Shown piece by piece: positions 62,801 through 64,000 of a stretch of DNA of 64,000 nucleotides. The position numbers and the translations under genes were made by a program. The stretch is from positions 13,343,501 through 13,407,500 of the forward strand of contig OZ020307.1 in assembly GCA_963971305.1 (NCBI GenBank). The letters run 5' to 3'. Origin of the DNA: Arcuatula senhousia. Lineage: Eukaryota; Mollusca; Bivalvia; Mytilida; Mytilidae. Under the pieces are notes generated by a model, which was given only the letters and a program-made list of their open reading frames with translations, was not told where the DNA came from and ran no database searches. Positions within the stretch are counted from its first letter, which is position 1. Each line of letters starts with the position of its first letter.

Positions 62801-63453
62801 TTTCACAAGCTGCTAAGTGAAATGATGGATTGTCTTTCATTTTCCCGTTCTACTGCCTAATCGCTGGTCAATATCTTTTAGCCAAAAAAGAACGCTATAT
62901 TACATTTCCAATAGTTTTAGCATCAGATAAAATAATATCAGTCTCGAAGCTTATCAAATATCAGAGTTAAGTAGTGAAATAACAACTGATGCTAAAAATA
63001 TGTCTATTTGAACCAGTCTTCCGTCCCTAAATTCAATTATACCGTACTTTTGGGATCAGTGAAAATGTTTTATTACATCCTGTTCCTTTAATGACAGGCC
63101 AACTTTAGTTTTCATAGGACCAGATATTAAGTTACCGGTTTATGGGGAGCACAGTGCAGTTTGGAATGATAATTAGGTTGACAATGGATCGTCACAGAAA
63201 CCAGATGGTGTCGTCTGTATTCTTGCCATTAGTAGTACATGCCTCTGTTAGTAAAACATACAATACAAAGGCGCGAATCATATGGAATAGTATCAATCAA
63301 ACGTTATTTACTTTATATATTAAGAGATACAAAATTAATAGCTGAAAACGCCAATACAAAACATGACGTCATACAATACTTACCATATTCTATGAGAGAC
63401 GAGATTAAAATAAGTACGGTCACCAAGGACTGAGGTAATATGTTCGACTTCAT
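41567..63453 (-). CDS. Long transmembrane cadherin (cadherin-23/protocadherin-15/Cad87A-like), 34 coding exons
   Basis: Calcium-dependent adhesion receptor of the plasma membrane. The 34 exons below join in frame to 5,136 nt (1,711 residues plus TGA). Residues 1-23 form a signal peptide. Twelve EC repeats follow, with ends near residues 148, 277, 393, 513, 615, 730, 837, 955, 1063, 1172, 1313 and 1415. Most carry PEN, DxD, LDRE/LDRD and DxNDN-type calcium ligands. Residues 1416-1519 resemble the ferredoxin-like membrane-adjacent domain of CDH23/PCDH15; 1536-1560 is the membrane helix; the tail ends T-T-E-I, a class I PDZ ligand. The start is the ATG at 63453, just before the hydrophobic leader. 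A 3' splice site at 63482 implies a non-coding first exon to the right of it. PCDH15 and Cad99C have 11 EC repeats and CDH23 has 27, so orthology is open. The 3' UTR end was not located; a minus-strand ATTAAA lies near 41373. Confidence 0.93.
42715..42768 (-). CDS. Cadherin exon 33 (cytoplasmic)
   Basis: 54 nt, phase 2 to 2. It encodes ANPIFLEKILIEEAGEQ; the NPI part completes the motif begun in exon 32. Confidence 0.85.
43592..43655 (-). CDS. Cadherin exon 32 (cytoplasmic)
   Basis: 64 nt, phase 1 to 2. It encodes DSRDSDMQKLQLPGTNIHSY, the first half of a conserved tail motif. Confidence 0.85.
43863..43877 (-). CDS. Cadherin exon 31, 15-nt microexon (cytoplasmic)
   Basis: A 15-nt exon flanked by a pyrimidine tract plus GCAG and by GTAAAT. 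It adds five residues (AYKGN). It is phase 1 to phase 1, so both inclusion and skipping keep the frame. It is supported only by its splice sites and phase. Confidence 0.6.
43878..44066 (-). other. Intron before the microexon
   Basis: Donor GTAAGC, acceptor with a strong pyrimidine tract ending ATGCAG. AT-rich, no other feature. Confidence 0.55.
44067..44107 (-). CDS. Cadherin exon 30 (cytoplasmic)
   Basis: 41 nt, phase 2 to 1. It encodes a basic juxtamembrane segment YQRKLKAATAMSY. Confidence 0.85.
44284..44411 (-). CDS. Cadherin exon 29 (transmembrane helix)
   Basis: 128 nt, phase 0 to 2. An acidic stretch (AEEDDSKR) precedes a hydrophobic helix of about 25 residues (MAIILLAIILGIPCIAMMFV and on), then YKK as stop-transfer. 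Confidence 0.93.
44603..44669 (-). CDS. Cadherin exon 28 (end of extracellular region)
   Basis: 67 nt, phase 2 to 0. It ends VLNDYNIVQIV, just before the juxtamembrane linker. Confidence 0.84.
45081..45149 (-). CDS. Cadherin exon 27 (membrane-adjacent domain)
   Basis: 69 nt, phase 2 to 2. It encodes DMFIHGETVNPFSIVDAAEL. Confidence 0.86.
45304..45390 (-). CDS. Cadherin exon 26 (membrane-adjacent domain)
   Basis: 87 nt, phase 2 to 2. It encodes LEDITGYKIVVDKI, consistent with the helix-strand unit of the same domain. Confidence 0.88.
45645..45733 (-). CDS. Cadherin exon 25 (membrane-adjacent domain)
   Basis: 89 nt, phase 0 to 2. It begins ISLINDDQRLKVIF, the conserved opening strand of the region after the last EC repeat in CDH23/PCDH15-type cadherins (family knowledge). 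Confidence 0.88.
45992..46228 (-). CDS. Cadherin exon 24 (EC12, degenerate)
   Basis: 237 nt, phase 0 to 0. A DKDIDGNSN loop is present but LDRE and the closing DxNDN motif are absent, as expected for the last EC repeat before a membrane-adjacent domain. Confidence 0.9.
46575..46745 (-). repeat. Dispersed repeat B copy in a cadherin intron
   Basis: Inverted relative to the copies at 18150-18625: ACCTGGTTTTACCCAACAT, GACCATTGCGATCTTCAAT and GAGATTAATCCTCCAAGTTC are complements of blocks there. Lies between exons 23 and 24. Confidence 0.6.
46872..47218 (-). CDS. Cadherin exon 23 (EC11-EC12 junction)
   Basis: 347 nt, phase 1 to 0. The LDRE position reads INRDDD. A long inserted loop follows, and the linker is DINDHSPEF. 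Confidence 0.93.
47537..47783 (-). CDS. Cadherin exon 22 (EC10-EC11 junction)
   Basis: 247 nt, phase 0 to 1. It has EAIDDGLPNK, the linker DINDKDPEF, VPEE and the EC11 loop DKDSDANSQ. Confidence 0.94.
48050..48232 (-). CDS. Cadherin exon 21 (EC10)
   Basis: 183 nt, phase 0 to 0. It has QPIGSPI, ATDKDLGRNG, FTIDSITGEL and VLDREERPQY. Confidence 0.94.
48233..48610 (-). other. GC-AG intron of the cadherin gene
   Basis: Donor GAG|GCATGT at 48610, acceptor TTTTCAG at 48233. The reading frame on both sides (ISIKE then QQPIGSP) fits only this donor. Confidence 0.8.
48611..48804 (-). CDS. Cadherin exon 20 (EC9-EC10 junction), GC donor
   Basis: 194 nt, phase 1 to 0. It has KLDREANPEV, ATDDGIPS, the linker DANDNPPIF, and ends ISIKE. 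The frame requires the donor GAG|GCATGT, a GC-AG intron; using the GT three bases further shifts the frame. Confidence 0.9.
49153..49359 (-). CDS. Cadherin exon 19 (EC8-EC9 junction)
   Basis: 207 nt, phase 1 to 1. It contains the linker DKNDNAPTF and the EC9 loop AADKDKN. The EC9 first strand has CSEG where PEN/KEN is usual. Confidence 0.92.
49609..50117. mobile_element. Inverted-repeat element in cadherin intron 18
   Basis: CCCCAAGCTGAACAGG at the left and CCTGTTCAGCTTGGGG at the right start arms of at least 110 bp (GGTACTTTG, CTTAATC, GAAGTTAATCT and AAACTCACA match inverted). About 510 bp, no frame, no obvious target duplication. Confidence 0.72.
50342..50483 (-). CDS. Cadherin exon 18 (EC8)
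   Basis: 142 nt, phase 0 to 1. It has IEESSGLIKV and GIDRET. The donor is GTACAA. Confidence 0.9.
50675..51199 (-). CDS. Cadherin exon 17 (EC7 and start of EC8), largest exon
   Basis: 525 nt, phase 0 to 0. It opens with the linker DENDNAPKF, then encodes all of EC7 (AKDDDG, FKTGEISV, RLDRET, DVNDEKPYF), and continues into EC8 (FEN, NDVDND). Confidence 0.95.
51418..51663 (-). CDS. Cadherin exon 16 (EC6)
   Basis: 246 nt, phase 0 to 0. It begins AFDIDEPNSPN and has FMDAQSGEITV and ALDYES. The glycine-rich DWGVPQKS loop and final strands of EC6 are also present. Confidence 0.94.
51845..52325 (+). repeat. GC-rich dispersed repeat E in cadherin intron 15
   Basis: 480 bp, much GC-richer than the intron. 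The 3' part (AGTCGCCTCTTACGACAAGC, GGGCCTATTTGCCACCCGGG, CCCGCACGGG) matches a repeat end that I recall as widespread in molluscs. The 5' part matches 5519-5845. A 69-codon frame inside is not a gene. Confidence 0.65.
52377..52617 (-). CDS. Cadherin exon 15 (EC5-EC6)
   Basis: 241 nt, phase 2 to 0. It has FSIHSTTGEV, DLDRE, EAKDGGG and the linker DENDNSPEF. Confidence 0.94.
52853..52917 (-). CDS. Cadherin exon 14 (EC5)
   Basis: 65 nt, phase 0 to 2. It encodes ATDEDSGINGQITYSL, a textbook EC loop and strand. Confidence 0.92.
53221..53385 (-). CDS. Cadherin exon 13 (EC4-EC5 junction)
   Basis: 165 nt, phase 0 to 0. The linker is DVNDITPHF, followed by the EC5 first strand with SEN. Confidence 0.92.
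53719..53880 (-). CDS. Cadherin exon 12 (EC4)
   Basis: 162 nt, phase 0 to 0. It carries HFSITFE and LDYEK, again with tyrosine in place of arginine. Confidence 0.9.
54212..54421 (-). CDS. Cadherin exon 11 (EC3-EC4 junction)
   Basis: 210 nt, phase 0 to 0. It contains the canonical linker VQDVNDNKPEF and the EC4 loop ending TDIDQ. The donor is GTGAGA. Confidence 0.93.
54631..54749 (-). CDS. Cadherin exon 10 (EC3)
   Basis: 119 nt, phase 1 to 0. It has FALDSNTGWITV and the calcium motif PLDRDSD. Confidence 0.92.
55191..55269 (-). CDS. Cadherin exon 9 (EC3)
   Basis: 79 nt, phase 0 to 1. It contains LTALDGDRGVPNDIQYQF, the DxD-type ligand loop of EC3. Confidence 0.92.
56281..56406 (-). CDS. Cadherin exon 8 (EC2-EC3 junction)
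   Basis: 126 nt, phase 0 to 0. The linker reads DIQDTPPAF, a weakened DxNDN motif, followed by the first strand of EC3 with KEN. Confidence 0.92.
56609..56662 (-). CDS. Cadherin exon 7 (EC2, short exon)
   Basis: 54 nt, phase 0 to 0, encoding 18 residues with no clear cadherin motif. Skipping it would keep the frame, so alternative use is possible. Confidence 0.75.
56749..56880 (-). CDS. Cadherin exon 6 (EC2)
   Basis: 132 nt, phase 0 to 0. It has FRINPNSGDV and LDYEK; the tyrosine replaces the usual arginine of LDRE. Confidence 0.92.
57188..57274 (-). CDS. Cadherin exon 5 (EC2)
   Basis: 87 nt, phase 0 to 0. It encodes the typical EC strand pattern VGKVTAIDEDNGLGG followed by VTYS. Confidence 0.92.
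57631..57786 (-). CDS. Cadherin exon 4 (EC1-EC2 junction)
   Basis: 156 nt, phase 0 to 0. It contains DVNDEHPEF, the interdomain calcium linker between EC1 and EC2, and the first strand of EC2 ending VDE. Confidence 0.92.
58140..58312 (-). CDS. Cadherin exon 3 (EC1 core)
   Basis: 173 nt, phase 1 to phase 0. It encodes the QDSDG motif and ends in the PLDRDR calcium motif of EC1. The donor is GTTAGT. Confidence 0.9.
58600..58895. repeat. 150-bp tandem duplication in cadherin intron 2
   Basis: AAGGAAAATAAAA at 58611 and 58761, with GTGCTTCGAATTATTTTCTT and CACAAAGAGTTGGAGTGAAT in both units. About 95% alike by eye. Confidence 0.85.
59277..59454. mobile_element. Short hAT-like MITE in cadherin intron 2
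   Basis: Left CAGGCTCGGATTCAG..GGGGCGTG, right (minus strand) CAGGGGCGAATCCAGG followed by AGGGGGCGTGGG. The CAGGGGCG.ATCCAGG end is typical of hAT-type MITEs (recalled). The 8-bp duplication is not clear. Confidence 0.55.
59802..59879 (-). CDS. Cadherin exon 2 (start of EC1)
   Basis: 78 nt, phase 1 to phase 1. It encodes the linker with TNDAP and the PEN motif that contributes the first calcium ligand of EC1. The donor is GTGAGT. It follows a 3.5-kb first intron. Confidence 0.88.
59880..63383 (-). other. First coding intron of the cadherin gene (3.5 kb)
   Basis: Donor GTAAGT, acceptor TTTTAG. Apart from the inverted-repeat element at 61833-62125 and an AT dinucleotide run near 62383, nothing was recognised. 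Large first introns often hold enhancers, but none can be read here. Confidence 0.6.
61833..62125. mobile_element. Inverted-repeat element in cadherin intron 1
   Basis: AAGGCTTGTCAATA at the left, TATTGACAAGCCTT at the right; an inner pair AGTTTGACACTCA / TGAGTGTCAAACT is also perfect. 293 bp, no frame. Confidence 0.65.
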
Positions 63454-63481
63454 TTTGAAATGGGTCTTTATGTCACATTAT
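63384..63481 (-). CDS. Cadherin exon 1 (28 nt 5' UTR, then signal peptide)
   Basis: Coding part is 63384-63453. The leader has a basic N-terminus (MKSN) followed by the hydrophobic core SLVTVLILISSLI. The donor is GTAAGT, phase 1. Upstream of the ATG a pyrimidine-rich stretch ending in CAG at 63482 is a good acceptor, so a non-coding exon probably lies further right, inside or beyond the window. Confidence 0.85.
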
Positions 63482-64000
63482 TCTGAAATTGGAAAGAAAT
63501 AATGTATTATAAAATACAGAATAAACAAGTTTAATTTAATATTTCAAACTTCGTTAAAATGCATTAAAAACGAGTAACGTTGAGGAAAACATAAACAATT
63601 ATCGTGCGTGTATTATTTTACAAAACACACAGCTTATAAGCTATTGTGGGAGCGGCATAGTGCACGTGTGTAGAGATCACATAGGCAACTCAAAGTTTTC
63701 TAGGATCAAATATTTTTTTTTTTTTAAGAAGGTACAATACATATAAATTTCATTTGCTACTAGGATGTTATAGTTTTAATATTTTGTTTCGTTATTTTGA
63801 CATAAAAGTCTGTAAAGCATGTATCGAAACCTTTTTTTATCATTATGCAAATATTCGTACATGACGAAAACATTGCAAATATTTATCTTAAATGGATTAA
63901 AATATATGTACGCCCTTAAAAGATCGTTTATTTTTTAAATGTGGAATATGTTTAAATACCGAAGTGATTCATAGATAATTTTTTATTTCAGTTTTTCATA

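Overview
The window looks like nuclear DNA of an invertebrate animal. It is AT-rich and intron-rich, has many short AT-rich introns with GT-AG boundaries, and carries a high load of degraded transposable elements. The mix of elements (CCHC-type LINE ORF1, Penelope-like reverse transcriptase fragments, a short GC-rich repeat seen widely in molluscs) and the cadherin type make a bivalve mollusc, perhaps a mussel, the most likely source. That assignment is inference from recalled sequence patterns, not a database result.

Right part (about 41.5-63.5 kb, minus strand): one complete protein-coding gene. I could chain 34 coding exons with consistent phases into a 1,711-residue protein: signal peptide, 12 extracellular cadherin (EC) repeats, a membrane-adjacent domain, one transmembrane helix, and a 150-residue cytoplasmic tail ending in a class I PDZ-ligand motif. 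This layout resembles the cadherin-23 / protocadherin-15 / Cad87A-Cad99C group of long cadherins. The gene contains one GC-AG intron and one 15-nt microexon, and its introns carry several inverted-repeat (MITE-like) insertions, a GC-rich dispersed repeat and a 150-bp tandem duplication.

Left and middle part (1-41.5 kb): no host gene was recognised. It is a repeat landscape. From left to right: a partial LINE ORF1 running off the left edge (minus strand); a 21-bp palindromic tandem array split by a 214-bp insertion with a 9-bp target duplication; three copies of a 0.7-kb dispersed repeat; reverse transcriptase fragments of two related Penelope-like retroelement subfamilies, with many 5'-truncated 3' ends scattered from 0.8 to 38.5 kb; a promoter-bearing repeat unit (CCAAT box, CRE, TATA box, AATAAA) that could be a solo LTR; a 1.9-kb foldback-like element; a 175-bp tandem repeat; a GIY-YIG nuclease fragment; a 5'-truncated LINE with a 620-codon open reverse transcriptase frame; clusters of a 358-bp tandem repeat in both orientations; and several small inverted-repeat elements, two with TTAA ends.

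The genes do not form a pathway: there is one cell-adhesion receptor gene next to a dense cluster of selfish elements. All calls were made by reading the sequence; no alignment, splice predictor or repeat database was run.
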